Below, piece by piece: positions 28,927 to 38,151 of a stretch of DNA of 64,000 bases. Below the pieces are notes generated by a model. The model did not search any database. It had not been told where the DNA came from and was given only the letters and a program-made list of their open reading frames with translations. The position numbers and the translations under genes are program-made. The stretch lies in NCBI GenBank assembly GCA_013823505.1, contig PNMH01000012.1:1-64000 (forward strand), read 5' to 3'. The DNA comes from Polaromonas sp. GTDB taxonomy: Bacteria; Pseudomonadota; Gammaproteobacteria; Burkholderiales; Burkholderiaceae. Each line of letters starts with the position of its first letter. Position 1 is the first letter of the stretch.

Positions 28927-31900
28927 ATGAATGCGAGTTTTCAGGACCTGTATTTCGCCGCCGCCGACCCTGAGGAAATGCGCAGCCGAGACCCTGCCTT
29001 GCTGCAGACCATGGCCGCTGCGCACCAGGCCCTGTTGGGCGCTTCGGCGGTGGGCGAGGTGCGAGTTCAGATCCTCGACTTGCCCCGTGAACAGGCCCCC
29101 GAGAGCGGCCTGCACGTGCTTCAGATCGTGCATCCCGACATGCCCTTCCTGGTGGACTCGGTGGGCATGGCCGTCAACCGCAGCGGACGCACCTTGCACT
29201 GGATCGTCCATCCCCTGCTGCGCGTCACTCGCGACGCGGCCGGCCATGTGGCGCAGGTCACCGGCGCGGCGCAAGCCGGTGCGGGCGAGGGCCAGGTGGT
29301 GTCTTGCATCCTGGTCGAGTGCGACCGGCTGGCGTCCGACCCCGAAGGCGTGGCGCTGTGCCGTGCCATTGAGGACACGCTGCAGGACGTGCGCCTGGCC
29401 GTCCAGGACTGGCGCGCCATGCTCTCGCGCGTGCAGGTGCTCAACGCCAGCTTCACCGCGCTGGACGGGTCGGTGGCCGACGAGGCCAAGGCCTTTTTGA
29501 CCTGGCTCGAACAGGGTCACTTCACCTTCCTGGCGGCCGAAGATTACAAGCTCAAGGGCGATACCCTGGTGCCGGTGGCCGGCAGCGCGCTGGGCCTGCT
29601 CAAGGCGCCTGGGACCCAGGTGCTGCCGGCCCAGCCTGCGGCGGCGTTTGTGGCCAACCCCGACCTGGTGATGTCCACCAAGGCCATGCGCCGCTCCACC
29701 GTGCACCGCCCGGCGTGGATGGACGCCATCAGCGTCAAGCGGCTGGACGCTGCGGGCAAGCTGGTGGGCGAGAGCCGCTTCCTCGGGCTGTACACGTCAG
29801 CGGCCTATGCCGCCTCGGTGGAGCAGATCCCGGTGGTCCGTCAGCACGTGGCACAGGTGATGGCCCACGCCGGCGTGGTCACGGGCAGCCATGCGCACAA
29901 GGCCTTGCAGGCGATCCTGGAGACCTACCCGCGCGACGAGATGCTGCAGATCGACGCCGCCACGTTGGAGCAGCACGCCATGGGTATCCTGCGCCTGCAG
30001 GAGCGCCAGCGTGTGCGCCTGTTCGTGCGCCGCGGCGCCTACGGTCGGCTCGCTTCGCTGCTGGTCTATGTGCCGCGCGAGGTCTACACCACCGAACTGC
30101 GCGTGAAGCTCGGGGCCCTGTTCACCGAAGCGTTTGACGCGGCGTCGGTCGAGTTCACGCCCATGCTCACCGACAGCGCGCTCGCGCGCATCCACTACAT
30201 CGTGCGCGCCAGGGACCAGCTGCCCGCGCAGGTGGACCTGGTCCAGCTCGAAGCGCGTGTGGCCCAGGCTTGCAAGCGCTGGGTCGACGGCGTGAATGCC
30301 GTGCTGCTGGCTCAGAACGGCCGCAGCACCAGCGGCCTTGAATCCCTGGTAGCGGCTTTCCCCACCGCCTACCGCGAGCACTTCGACGCCGACACCGCCG
30401 CCCGCGACGCGGCCGTGCTCAGTGGCCTGAGCGAGCAGCAGCCTCTCGCGCTCAAGCTCTACAACCGGCAGGAGCAGGTGCGCTTCAAGACCTATGCCAC
30501 CCAGAAGATCACCCTGTCAGACGCCATGCCGGTGATGGAGTCCATGGGTGCGCGCGTGCTCGACGAACACCCTTACCACCTGGCCGCACCGGGCTACTGG
30601 ATCCACGACTGGGGCCTGCAGTTTTCCCAACCCCTGGACGTGGAGCGCGTGAAGTTCCGTTTCGAGGAACTGTTCCAGGCAGTCTGGCGCCAGGAGGTGG
30701 AGAGCGATGCACTCAACCGCCTGGTGCTCTCCACCGAGCTCGATGCCCGTGCCATCTCGGTGCTGCGAGCCTATGTGCGCTACTTCAAGCAACTCGGATT
30801 TGCCTTCAGCCAGACCTACATTGAAGACACGCTCAACAAGAACCCCGCGATCGCGCAAGGGCTGGCCGAGCTGTTTGCCACCCGCTTCGACCCGGCCAAA
30901 GCCGATGGGCGCGCCGAGCGTATCAAGGCCCAGGTGCAAGCACTCGAAACCTTGCTGGCCGAGGTGGCCAGCCTGGAAGAAGACCGCGTGCTGCGGCAAT
31001 TTCTCAGCACGATCCAGGCCACGCTGCGAACCAACGCGTACCAGCGCGGCAAGGAATGCATGAGCTTCAAGCTCAGCCCGCGCGACATTCCCAACGTGCC
31101 TGAACCCAAGCCATTGTTCGAGATCTGGGTGTACTCACCCCGTGTCGAAGGTGTGCACCTTCGCGGCGGCAAGGTGGCGCGCGGTGGTCTGCGCTGGTCC
31201 GACCGGCGCGAGGATTTCCGCACCGAGATCTTGGGCCTGGTGAAGGCGCAGATGGTGAAGAACACCGTGATCGTGCCGGTGGGCTCAAAGGGCGGCTTTG
31301 TGTTGAAGAAGGCGCCGGCCGCGAGTGAGCGAGAGGCCTATCTGGCCGAAGGCGTGGCCTGCTACAAGACCTTTCTCTCGGGTCTGCTCGACGTCACCGA
31401 CAACCTGGTCCAGGGCGCGGTGGTGCCACCCGTTGACGTGGTGCGTCACGACGAAGACGACCCCTACCTCGTGGTTGCTGCCGACAAGGGAACGGCCACC
31501 TTCAGCGACATCGCCAACAGCGTGAGTGCGGCCTACGGTTTCTGGCTGGGTGATGCGTTTGCCTCGGGCGGCTCGGTCGGCTACGACCACAAGAAGATGG
31601 GCATCACCGCGCGCGGCGCGTGGGAGTCGGTCAAGCGCCATTTCCGCGGACTGGGTGTGGACACGCAAACCCAGCCCTTCACCGTCGCCGGCATCGGCGA
31701 CATGTCGGGCGACGTGTTTGGCAACGGCATGCTGCTGTCCACGCAGATCAGGCTGGTGCTGGCCTTCGACCACCGCCACATCTTCATCGACCCCACCCCC
31801 GATCTTGCGGCGAGCTTTGCTGAGCGCGAGCGCCTGTTCAAGCTGCCGCGTTCGAGCTGGGACGAATACGACAAGGCCCTCATCAGCGAGGGGGGTGGGG

Positions 31901-33543
31901 TGTTCCCGCGCAGCGCCAAGTCCATCCCGCTGAGCCCGCAGGCGCGCGCCGTGATCGGCACCGAGGCCACCGCCATGGCGCCCAACGAGCTGCTCAACGC
32001 CATCCTCAAGGCGCCGGTGGACCTGCTCTACAACGGCGGCATCGGCACGTACGTGAAGGCCAGTCACGAGAGCCACGCCCAGGTGGGCGACAAGGCGGGC
32101 GACGCCTTCCGCGTCAACGGCAATGAGCTGCGCTGCAAGGTGTTCGGCGAAGGCGGCAACCTGGGCTGCACGCAGAATGGCCGCATTGAATTTGCCCAGG
32201 CCGGCGGCCTGATCTACACCGACGCCATCGACAATTCCGCCGGCGTGGACTGCTCGGACCATGAGGTCAACATCAAGATCCTGCTGGGTGCCGTGCAGGA
32301 AGCCGGTGGCCTCACGCTGGAGACCCGCAACGACCTGTTGGCGAGCATGACGAACGAGGTTGGGCTGCTCGTGCTGCAGGACAACTACTACCAGACCCAG
32401 CAGATCGAACTGGCTGCCACCCGGCCCGTGTACCTGCTCGACGGGCAGCAGAACCTCATGCGCTGGCTGGAGCAGATCGGCCTGCTCAAGCGCGCGATCG
32501 AATTCCTGCCCGCCGACGAGGAACTGGCCAAACGCAAGCGCGAAGGGAAGGGTCTTACACGCCCGGAGAACGCCGTGCTCATGGCCTACGCCAAGATGAA
32601 CCTGTTCGACGAGCTGTGCGCCAGCAGCCTGCCCGACGATCCGTTCTTCGCCCGTGTGCTCAAGATGTATTTCCCGGCGGTGCTGGGCGAACGCCATGCG
32701 GACTTCATTGCGCAGCACCCGCTCAAGCGCGAGATCATCGCCACTTTCATGACCAACACGGTGGTCAACCGGGTCGGCGCCACCTTCGTCAACTTCCTCG
32801 CCAACGAAGCGTCTTGCACGGCGGCCGAGGTGGTCAGCGCGTACACGCTGGCCCGTGAGGTGTTCGCGCTGGAGCCGATCTGGGACCAGATCGACGCGCT
32901 GGACAACAAGGTCACGACCGAGTTGCAACTGAGCCTGCTCACCCAGCTGGCTGCCATCGCCCAGCGCGCCAGCCGCTGGATGCTGCGGCACCGCGGCCAA
33001 GGCGATCTGCCCACGCTGATCGCCAAGTACCGTCCCGCCGCCCGCACGCTGCGCGACCATGTCGAGCAGTGGCTGCCCGCGGACGCCCTGGCCTCATGGA
33101 AAGCGGCCAGTGCCCGCCTGGTGCAGGCCGGCGTGGATGCGAAGCTCGCCGACGACCTCACCGTGCTCGACCACCTGTATCCGGTGCTCGATCTGGTGGA
33201 CGTGGCGGCCAAGGCCGGCAGCACGCTGGAGCAGGCTGCGCGCACCTACTTTGCGATCGAGAACACGCTGGGTCTGGACCGCTGGCGTCAGCGCATCGGC
33301 CAATTGCCGACCGATTCGCTGTGGCAGTCGCAGGCCCGCGCCAGTGCGCGTGACGACGTGTATTCCATCGCCGGGCAACTGGTGCAGTCGCTGCTGAGCA
33401 GCCGGCAGACATTGACCGAGTGGCAGGAGAAAAATGCCAAGGCGATCGAGCGCGTCAATGCCATGCACGAGAGCATTGCCAACCTGGCGCCCGATCTCGC
33501 GCCCGTGTCTGTCGCCTTGAGGGAGCTGCGCCAGCTCGGTTAA
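28927..33543 (+). CDS. gdhB: NAD-specific glutamate dehydrogenase, large (GDH-180-like) type
   Basis: Oxidative deamination of L-glutamate to 2-oxoglutarate for amino-acid catabolism (1538 aa, near the usual 1600 for this class). The N-terminal about 700 residues are the regulatory ACT-like region. The catalytic domain starts near residue 715 with GGKVARGGLRWSDRREDFRTE and has the lysine motif PVGSKGGFVLKK. NAD-domain segments include EGGNLGCTQNGRIEFAQAGG. A TAGAAT -10-like box at 28872 lies 55 bp before the ATG without a clear -35. It is convergent with the ABC exporter gene, with only 4 bp between stops and no visible terminator. Confidence 0.95.
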   Translation: MNASFQDLYFAAADPEEMRSRDPALLQTMAAAHQALLGASAVGEVRVQILDLPREQAPESGLHVLQIVHPDMPFLVDSVGMAVNRSGRTLHWIVHPLLRVTRDAAGHVAQVTGAAQAGAGEGQVVSCILVECDRLASDPEGVALCRAIEDTLQDVRLAVQDWRAMLSRVQVLNASFTALDGSVADEAKAFLTWLEQGHFTFLAAEDYKLKGDTLVPVAGSALGLLKAPGTQVLPAQPAAAFVANPDLVMSTKAMRRSTVHRPAWMDAISVKRLDAAGKLVGESRFLGLYTSAAYAASVEQIPVVRQHVAQVMAHAGVVTGSHAHKALQAILETYPRDEMLQIDAATLEQHAMGILRLQERQRVRLFVRRGAYGRLASLLVYVPREVYTTELRVKLGALFTEAFDAASVEFTPMLTDSALARIHYIVRARDQLPAQVDLVQLEARVAQACKRWVDGVNAVLLAQNGRSTSGLESLVAAFPTAYREHFDADTAARDAAVLSGLSEQQPLALKLYNRQEQVRFKTYATQKITLSDAMPVMESMGARVLDEHPYHLAAPGYWIHDWGLQFSQPLDVERVKFRFEELFQAVWRQEVESDALNRLVLSTELDARAISVLRAYVRYFKQLGFAFSQTYIEDTLNKNPAIAQGLAELFATRFDPAKADGRAERIKAQVQALETLLAEVASLEEDRVLRQFLSTIQATLRTNAYQRGKECMSFKLSPRDIPNVPEPKPLFEIWVYSPRVEGVHLRGGKVARGGLRWSDRREDFRTEILGLVKAQMVKNTVIVPVGSKGGFVLKKAPAASEREAYLAEGVACYKTFLSGLLDVTDNLVQGAVVPPVDVVRHDEDDPYLVVAADKGTATFSDIANSVSAAYGFWLGDAFASGGSVGYDHKKMGITARGAWESVKRHFRGLGVDTQTQPFTVAGIGDMSGDVFGNGMLLSTQIRLVLAFDHRHIFIDPTPDLAASFAERERLFKLPRSSWDEYDKALISEGGGVFPRSAKSIPLSPQARAVIGTEATAMAPNELLNAILKAPVDLLYNGGIGTYVKASHESHAQVGDKAGDAFRVNGNELRCKVFGEGGNLGCTQNGRIEFAQAGGLIYTDAIDNSAGVDCSDHEVNIKILLGAVQEAGGLTLETRNDLLASMTNEVGLLVLQDNYYQTQQIELAATRPVYLLDGQQNLMRWLEQIGLLKRAIEFLPADEELAKRKREGKGLTRPENAVLMAYAKMNLFDELCASSLPDDPFFARVLKMYFPAVLGERHADFIAQHPLKREIIATFMTNTVVNRVGATFVNFLANEASCTAAEVVSAYTLAREVFALEPIWDQIDALDNKVTTELQLSLLTQLAAIAQRASRWMLRHRGQGDLPTLIAKYRPAARTLRDHVEQWLPADALASWKAASARLVQAGVDAKLADDLTVLDHLYPVLDLVDVAAKAGSTLEQAARTYFAIENTLGLDRWRQRIGQLPTDSLWQSQARASARDDVYSIAGQLVQSLLSSRQTLTEWQEKNAKAIERVNAMHESIANLAPDLAPVSVALRELRQLG

Positions 33544-33547
33544 GCGA

Positions 33548-35335
33548 TCACACCTGGAACTGCAGAGCGGCCAGGCCGGCGTAGACGCCGCCCTGCGCCA
33601 CCAGTTCGGTGTGCGTGCCTTGCTCCACCAGCCGGCCGTGGTCCAGCACCACGATCAGGTCGGCCTGCTGCACCGTGGCCAGGCGGTGCGCGATCACCAG
33701 CGTGGTGCGGTCCTTCATGGCCGACTCCAGCGCGGCCTGGACCATGCGCTCGCTCTGGGCGTCGAGCGCGCTGGTGGCCTCGTCGAGCAGCAGCAGCGGC
33801 GGGTTCTTGAGCATGGCGCGCGCGATGGCGATGCGCTGGCGCTGACCGCCCGAGAGGCGCACACCGCGCTCGCCCAGAAAAGTGTCGTAACCCTCGGGCA
33901 GCTCGTCGATGAACTCATCGGCAAAAGCCGCCGCAGCGGCGGCGCGCACCTCGTCGTCGCTCGCGCCGGGCTTGCCGTAGCGGATGTTTTCCAGCGCGCT
34001 GCTGGAGAAGATCACCGGGTCCTGCGGCACGATGCCCACTCGGTTGCGCAGGTCGTGCAGGCTCATCTGGTGGATCGGCACACCGTCCAGCCGGATCGTT
34101 CCGAGTGCTGGGTCGTAGTAGCGCAGCAGCAGGCCGAAGACCGTGGTCTTGCCCGCGCCGCTGGGGCCCACCAGCGCTACCGTCTGACCGGGTTGTACCG
34201 CGAGGCTGAAGCCCGAGAGCGCAGCCTGAGCCGGGCGTGAGGGGTAGTGGAAGGTGATGTCATCGAACACCAGCGCGCTGCCTCCCTGAGGCGTTGGCGC
34301 CTTGAGTGGTTGCGCAGGCGACTGCACCGGCGAGGCGCTGGCCAGCAGCTCCATCAATCGCTCGCTCGCGCCGGCAGCGCGCAGCAGGTCGCCGTAGACC
34401 TCGCCGAGCACCGCGACCGCACCGGCCAGGATGATGATGTAGAGCACCGTCTGCCCCAGGTGGCCGGGCGTGATGGTGCCGGCCAGCACCGCCTGCGTGC
34501 CCTGGTACAGGCCCCACAGTAGCAGGCCGGCGGTGGTGATGATGATGAAGGCCACCAGCACCGAGCGCGCGCGCGTGCGTTTGATTGCGGTGTCGAAGGC
34601 GAACTGGGTGGACGCGTTGAAGCGCGCCGCTTCGCGGTCTTCAGCGGTGTAGCTCTGCACCACTGGAATCGCGTTGAGCACCTCCGCCGCAATCGCACTG
34701 GAGTCGGCCACGCGGTCCTGGCTGGCGCGCGAGAGCTTGCGCACGCGCCGCCCGAACCACATGCTCGGCAGCACCACCAGCACGATGATCAGCAGCACCT
34801 GGAGCATCACATACGGGTTGGTCCACACCAGCATCACCAAGGCGCCGATGCCCATGACGGCATTGCGCAAGCCCATGGATAGCGACGACCCCACCACCGT
34901 CTGCACCAGGGTGGTGTCGGTGGTCAGGCGCGAGAGCACCTCGCCGGTCTGGGTGGTCTCGAAGAACTGCGGGCTCTGGCGCAGCACATGGCTGTAGACC
35001 GCATTGCGCAAATCGGCGGTGACGCGTTCACCGAGCCAACTCACCAGATAGAAGCGCATGGCCGAGAAAAAGCCAAGCGCAACCGCCACGCCGAACAGCG
35101 CCGCGAAGTGGCCACGCAATGCCAGTGCCTGCTCGCCGCGTCCGGCCGGTGCCAGGCCACTGTCGATGAGGAAACGCAAGGCCAGCGGAAACGCCAGCGT
35201 GGCGGCGGCGGCCAGCACCAGAAACAGGATGGCCAGACCGATCTGCAGGCGGTAGGGCCGCAGAAACGGCAGCAGGCCGCTGAGCGAGGTGGGGGTGGTG
35301 GCTTTCGGGCGGTCGGAGGGGGAGGGGGAGCTCAT
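33548..35335 (-). CDS. MsbA/LmrA-like ABC exporter half-transporter
   Basis: Inner-membrane homodimeric exporter (595 aa). The N-terminal domain has six transmembrane helices (about residues 25-310), followed by an ATPase domain with Walker A GPSGAGKTT, signature LSGGQRQR, Walker B LLLLDEATSALD and H-loop IAHRLAT. The start at 35335 (MSSPSPSD) was chosen because an upstream in-frame extension of 20 residues lacks any conserved features. Substrate unknown: lipid, peptide or drug are all possible, and it is too divergent in context to be called msbA (no lpxK neighbour). Confidence 0.88.
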   Translation of the reverse strand: MSSPSPSDRPKATTPTSLSGLLPFLRPYRLQIGLAILFLVLAAAATLAFPLALRFLIDSGLAPAGRGEQALALRGHFAALFGVAVALGFFSAMRFYLVSWLGERVTADLRNAVYSHVLRQSPQFFETTQTGEVLSRLTTDTTLVQTVVGSSLSMGLRNAVMGIGALVMLVWTNPYVMLQVLLIIVLVVLPSMWFGRRVRKLSRASQDRVADSSAIAAEVLNAIPVVQSYTAEDREAARFNASTQFAFDTAIKRTRARSVLVAFIIITTAGLLLWGLYQGTQAVLAGTITPGHLGQTVLYIIILAGAVAVLGEVYGDLLRAAGASERLMELLASASPVQSPAQPLKAPTPQGGSALVFDDITFHYPSRPAQAALSGFSLAVQPGQTVALVGPSGAGKTTVFGLLLRYYDPALGTIRLDGVPIHQMSLHDLRNRVGIVPQDPVIFSSSALENIRYGKPGASDDEVRAAAAAAFADEFIDELPEGYDTFLGERGVRLSGGQRQRIAIARAMLKNPPLLLLDEATSALDAQSERMVQAALESAMKDRTTLVIAHRLATVQQADLIVVLDHGRLVEQGTHTELVAQGGVYAGLAALQFQV

Positions 35336-35473
35336 GCAGGTGAGTGTGCCGGGTTTTGAAGACACCCGTTTTTTGCCTTCACGGAAGCTGCGCACATCTG
35401 CCAGGTGCCGGCCATCGCCTCAAATCGTTGGTGCTAGGATCGCGGCCAAATTTTCAACATGGGAGGGACAGGG

Positions 35474-36664
35474 ATGGCACATCACAGCGAATTCGAGGCG
35501 ACGGAAATCTTGTCCGACAGCCGAGCTTCCCGGGCCGAACCGGCACTCACCTTCGACATCCGCTTCACCGGTTCGGGCAGCGAGTACTTCCGCATCTGGA
35601 TCGTCAACCTGCTGCTGACCCTGGTCACCTTCACGCTCTACTGGCCCTTTGCGCGCGCGCGCCGCCTGGCCTATTTCCAGAACAACACCCTGGTGGGCAA
35701 GGACCCGCTGGGTTTTCATGGTGACCCCTGGAAAATGTTCCGCGGCTACTTGCTCATGCTGCTGTTCGGCGTGTCGTACTGGGCGGTGTCCAATTTCGCG
35801 CCGGCCTTTGCCTGGCTGCCTTTGCTCGTGCTGGCCGTGTTGTGGCCTGCGCTGTGGCGCGCATCGCTCCAGTTCCGGTTGCGCAACACCAGCTGGCGCG
35901 GCGTGCGCCTGTCGTTCGAGGGCGACCTCAAGGGTGCCTACCTGTGCATGCTGCCGTTCTTCATTCCCGTGTTTCTGATCGGAATGGTCATGGGTGTCGT
36001 CGCATCGGCCGCGCAGGGCGCGGAGGCGGGCGAGGCTGGCGCTGTGTTTGTCGCAGCCACGGCCCTGATGGTGCTGGCGATGGCTGCGCTGTCGCCCTGG
36101 CTGATGGCTCGCATCAAGCGCTACCAGCACGGTGGCTATGCGTTCGCGCAGGAGCGCACGCGGCTGACGGCCGGACTGGGCGCTTTCTATGGGTTCTCGT
36201 TCCGTGTGGCCGGTGTGTCCGTGCTGTGCACCGCCTTGCTCGCCGCTGTGGGCGCCCTCGTGGCGGTGACGCTGGGCATTGGCGGAGGCGCAGCCATGAT
36301 CGCGCTGCCCTTCGTGCTCGCATTGGCCTACCTGGTGTTTCCGCTGGTGCTCATGCCCTACACCACCTCGCGCCTGCAGAACCTGCTGTGGTCCCACACC
36401 CGCAGCCCACGCATCCGGTTCAACAGCCAGTTGAGGTTCTCGCCCCTGGTGCGACTGACCGCAAAGAACTGGCTGCTCATCGCCCTCACGCTGGGCCTGT
36501 ACTGGCCGTTCGCCAAGGTGCACACCGCACGCCTGCGGCTGGAGGCCATGGCCATCGCGGTGCAGGGCGACGTGAACGCCTGGCTCGCGAAGGCACAGGG
36601 CGGCGACAAGGGCATTCTGGGCGACGCGGCGGGCGACTTCTTCGGCATCGACATGGGCCTGTGA
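35474..36664 (+). CDS. YjgN/DUF898 family membrane protein
   Basis: Polytopic membrane protein of 396 aa. A short hydrophilic N-terminus is followed by FTGSGSEYFRIWIVNLLLT and LYWPFARARRLAYF, the DUF898 hallmark. The same pattern returns near the C-terminus as NWLLIALTLGLYWPFAKVHTAR, an internal repeat of the YWPFA-basic motif flanking the four central helices. The start at 35474 is preferred because GGGAGG lies about 8 nt upstream; an ATG 15 nt earlier is possible. It overlaps the M48 protease gene by one base (TGATG), which suggests the two proteins act together. Function is unknown. Confidence 0.87.
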   Translation: MAHHSEFEATEILSDSRASRAEPALTFDIRFTGSGSEYFRIWIVNLLLTLVTFTLYWPFARARRLAYFQNNTLVGKDPLGFHGDPWKMFRGYLLMLLFGVSYWAVSNFAPAFAWLPLLVLAVLWPALWRASLQFRLRNTSWRGVRLSFEGDLKGAYLCMLPFFIPVFLIGMVMGVVASAAQGAEAGEAGAVFVAATALMVLAMAALSPWLMARIKRYQHGGYAFAQERTRLTAGLGAFYGFSFRVAGVSVLCTALLAAVGALVAVTLGIGGGAAMIALPFVLALAYLVFPLVLMPYTTSRLQNLLWSHTRSPRIRFNSQLRFSPLVRLTAKNWLLIALTLGLYWPFAKVHTARLRLEAMAIAVQGDVNAWLAKAQGGDKGILGDAAGDFFGIDMGL

Positions 36665-37728
36665 TGCACACAGCGCCGCGCCTGCACAGCACCTGGTTTG
36701 ACGGCCAGAGCCCACGCGCGCAGGTCTGTGAACTCTGCATCGAAGGCAACGAGCTCGTGCTCAGCCTGGTGAGCGGCGAGCGCCGCTACCCGGTGCGCCA
36801 GGTGCGCTGGGCCGAACGCCGCTCGCACGGCCAGCGTCAGAGCGAGCTGCCCGACGGCAGCCTGATCCAGCACGCCGATGCGGGCGAGTGGGACGCGTGG
36901 CGGCAGGCCAGTGGCCAGCGCGACGGTGCGGTGGTGGGCTGGATGCAGAGCTGGCGTGCCACGCTGGTCGCCATGGGTGCCAGCGTGGTGTTTCTCGGCG
37001 CGGCGTGGACCTGGGGTGTTCCGTGGCTGAGCCGGACCTTGGCCCACCAGGTACCGCAGTCGCTGGAAACGCGCCTGGGTGAGCAGGGCATGCAGCAACT
37101 GGATCGCCTGTTTCTGCAGCCCAGCGCACTGCCCGCGCAGCAGCAGCAGGCCTTGCGTGATCGCTTTGCATCGGCCGTGGAACGTGCCCACCCGCAGGGC
37201 GGCGCGCCGGCCTGGCAACTCTCGTTCCACCAGTCCAAAGCCCTCGGCGCCAACGCGTTCGCCCTGCCTGGCGGGTACATCGTGATCACCGACGACCTGG
37301 TGAAGCTGCTCGCCGACCAGCCGGATGCCATCGTGGGCGTGCTGGCGCACGAGTTGGGCCATGTGCACCACCGCCACGGGCTTGATCTGATGGTGCGCGC
37401 CAGTCTGATCAGCGCGCTGGTGGGTGTGGTGCTGGGCGACGCCAGCGGCTTCCTGGCCACCGTGCCGGCCACCTTGGCCACACAGGCCTATTCGCGCGAC
37501 GCCGAGCGCGACGCCGATGCGTTTGCTGCGCAGCTGCTCGACCGAAGCGGCGTGTCGCCATCGGTCATGGTGGCGTTCTTCGAGCGCATCCAGCGACAGG
37601 AACGGGCCGGCCAGGACGAGGAGGGTGACGACAGCGCCGCGCTGCCCATCGCCATCTCCAGCCACCCCGACCACGACGAGCGCATCCGCTTTTTCCGCGA
37701 GTGGTCCAGCGAGCCTGCGCGTCCCTGA
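36664..37728 (+). CDS. Membrane-anchored M48-family zinc metalloprotease
   Basis: Predicted protease of 354 aa with a soluble N-terminal part, one transmembrane helix (about residues 98-120) and a periplasm-facing M48 domain. The zinc motif is H229-E-L-G-H233 (AHELGHVHHRHG). The third ligand is expected in the downstream SRDAERDADAFA helix. FALPGGYIVITDDLV is the typical M48 strand before the active helix. The domain resembles BepA/LoiP-type envelope quality-control proteases, but the N-terminal region differs. Coupled by TGATG to the DUF898 gene. Confidence 0.88.
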   Translation: MHTAPRLHSTWFDGQSPRAQVCELCIEGNELVLSLVSGERRYPVRQVRWAERRSHGQRQSELPDGSLIQHADAGEWDAWRQASGQRDGAVVGWMQSWRATLVAMGASVVFLGAAWTWGVPWLSRTLAHQVPQSLETRLGEQGMQQLDRLFLQPSALPAQQQQALRDRFASAVERAHPQGGAPAWQLSFHQSKALGANAFALPGGYIVITDDLVKLLADQPDAIVGVLAHELGHVHHRHGLDLMVRASLISALVGVVLGDASGFLATVPATLATQAYSRDAERDADAFAAQLLDRSGVSPSVMVAFFERIQRQERAGQDEEGDDSAALPIAISSHPDHDERIRFFREWSSEPARP

Positions 37729-37829
37729 AAGCGCCTTTGGTCTATGTCGGCCAACGTACCGACGCCCGTGCATGGCCTGCCTAAGCTGTCCTCACACCAC
37801 CCTTCGGTGGATGACACAAAGGAATCACC

Positions 37830-38132
37830 ATGAACCATTCAAAACTGCTGTTGGCCGGCGCCCTGTCGCTCGCGCTTGCCGGTTGCATCTCGGCACCCAT
37901 GGGCCCCGCAGGCCCCGCTGGCGCCACCGGCGCCACGGGCTACACCGGTGACACGGGCGCCACCGGAGCCACAGGCGGTGCGGGCGCAACGGGTGCCACG
38001 GGTTACACCGGCGCCACCGGCAGCACAGGTGCCACCGGCAGCACCGGCTACACCGGCGCCACGGGCGCCACCGGCAGCACGTCGTTGCCTTCGAGCGGCG
38101 GCACCGTGATCGTCGTCCCGCCGCAGCGTTGA
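37830..38132 (+). CDS. Small lipoprotein with a collagen-like Gly-X-Y domain
   Basis: A 100-aa secreted protein. The signal peptide (residues 1-18) ends in a lipobox LAGC with lipidated C19, so an outer-membrane lipoprotein is predicted. Residues 25-84 are 20 uninterrupted Gly-X-Y triplets, mostly GAT, GYT and GST, and the tail is [16 protein letters not shown]. Bacterial collagen-like proteins form triple helices; here Thr in the Y position could stabilise the helix in place of hydroxyproline. A hairpin CCACC-CTTC-GGTGG and AAAGGAA precede the ATG. No function can be assigned. Confidence 0.75.
   Translation: MNHSKLLLAGALSLALAGCISAPMGPAGPAGATGATGYTGDTGATGATGGAGATGATGYTGATGSTGATGSTGYTGATGATGSTSLPSSGGTVIVVPPQR
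37902..38081 (+). repeat. Degenerate 9-bp tandem repeats encoding Gly-X-Thr triplets
   Basis: Twenty in-frame GGN-NNN-NNN units encode (G-X-Y)20. Many are near copies of GGCGCCACC, GGCTACACC or GGCAGCACC, with some 18-27-bp blocks repeated almost exactly. Length variation by recombination between units is plausible. Confidence 0.8.
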
Positions 38133-38151
38133 TCCCCTGCGCAGCGGAACG

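Noticed and set aside
37902..38081. Tandem repeats considered as a CRISPR array
   Set aside because: The units are contiguous 9-bp coding repeats without unique spacers and encode Gly-X-Y triplets.
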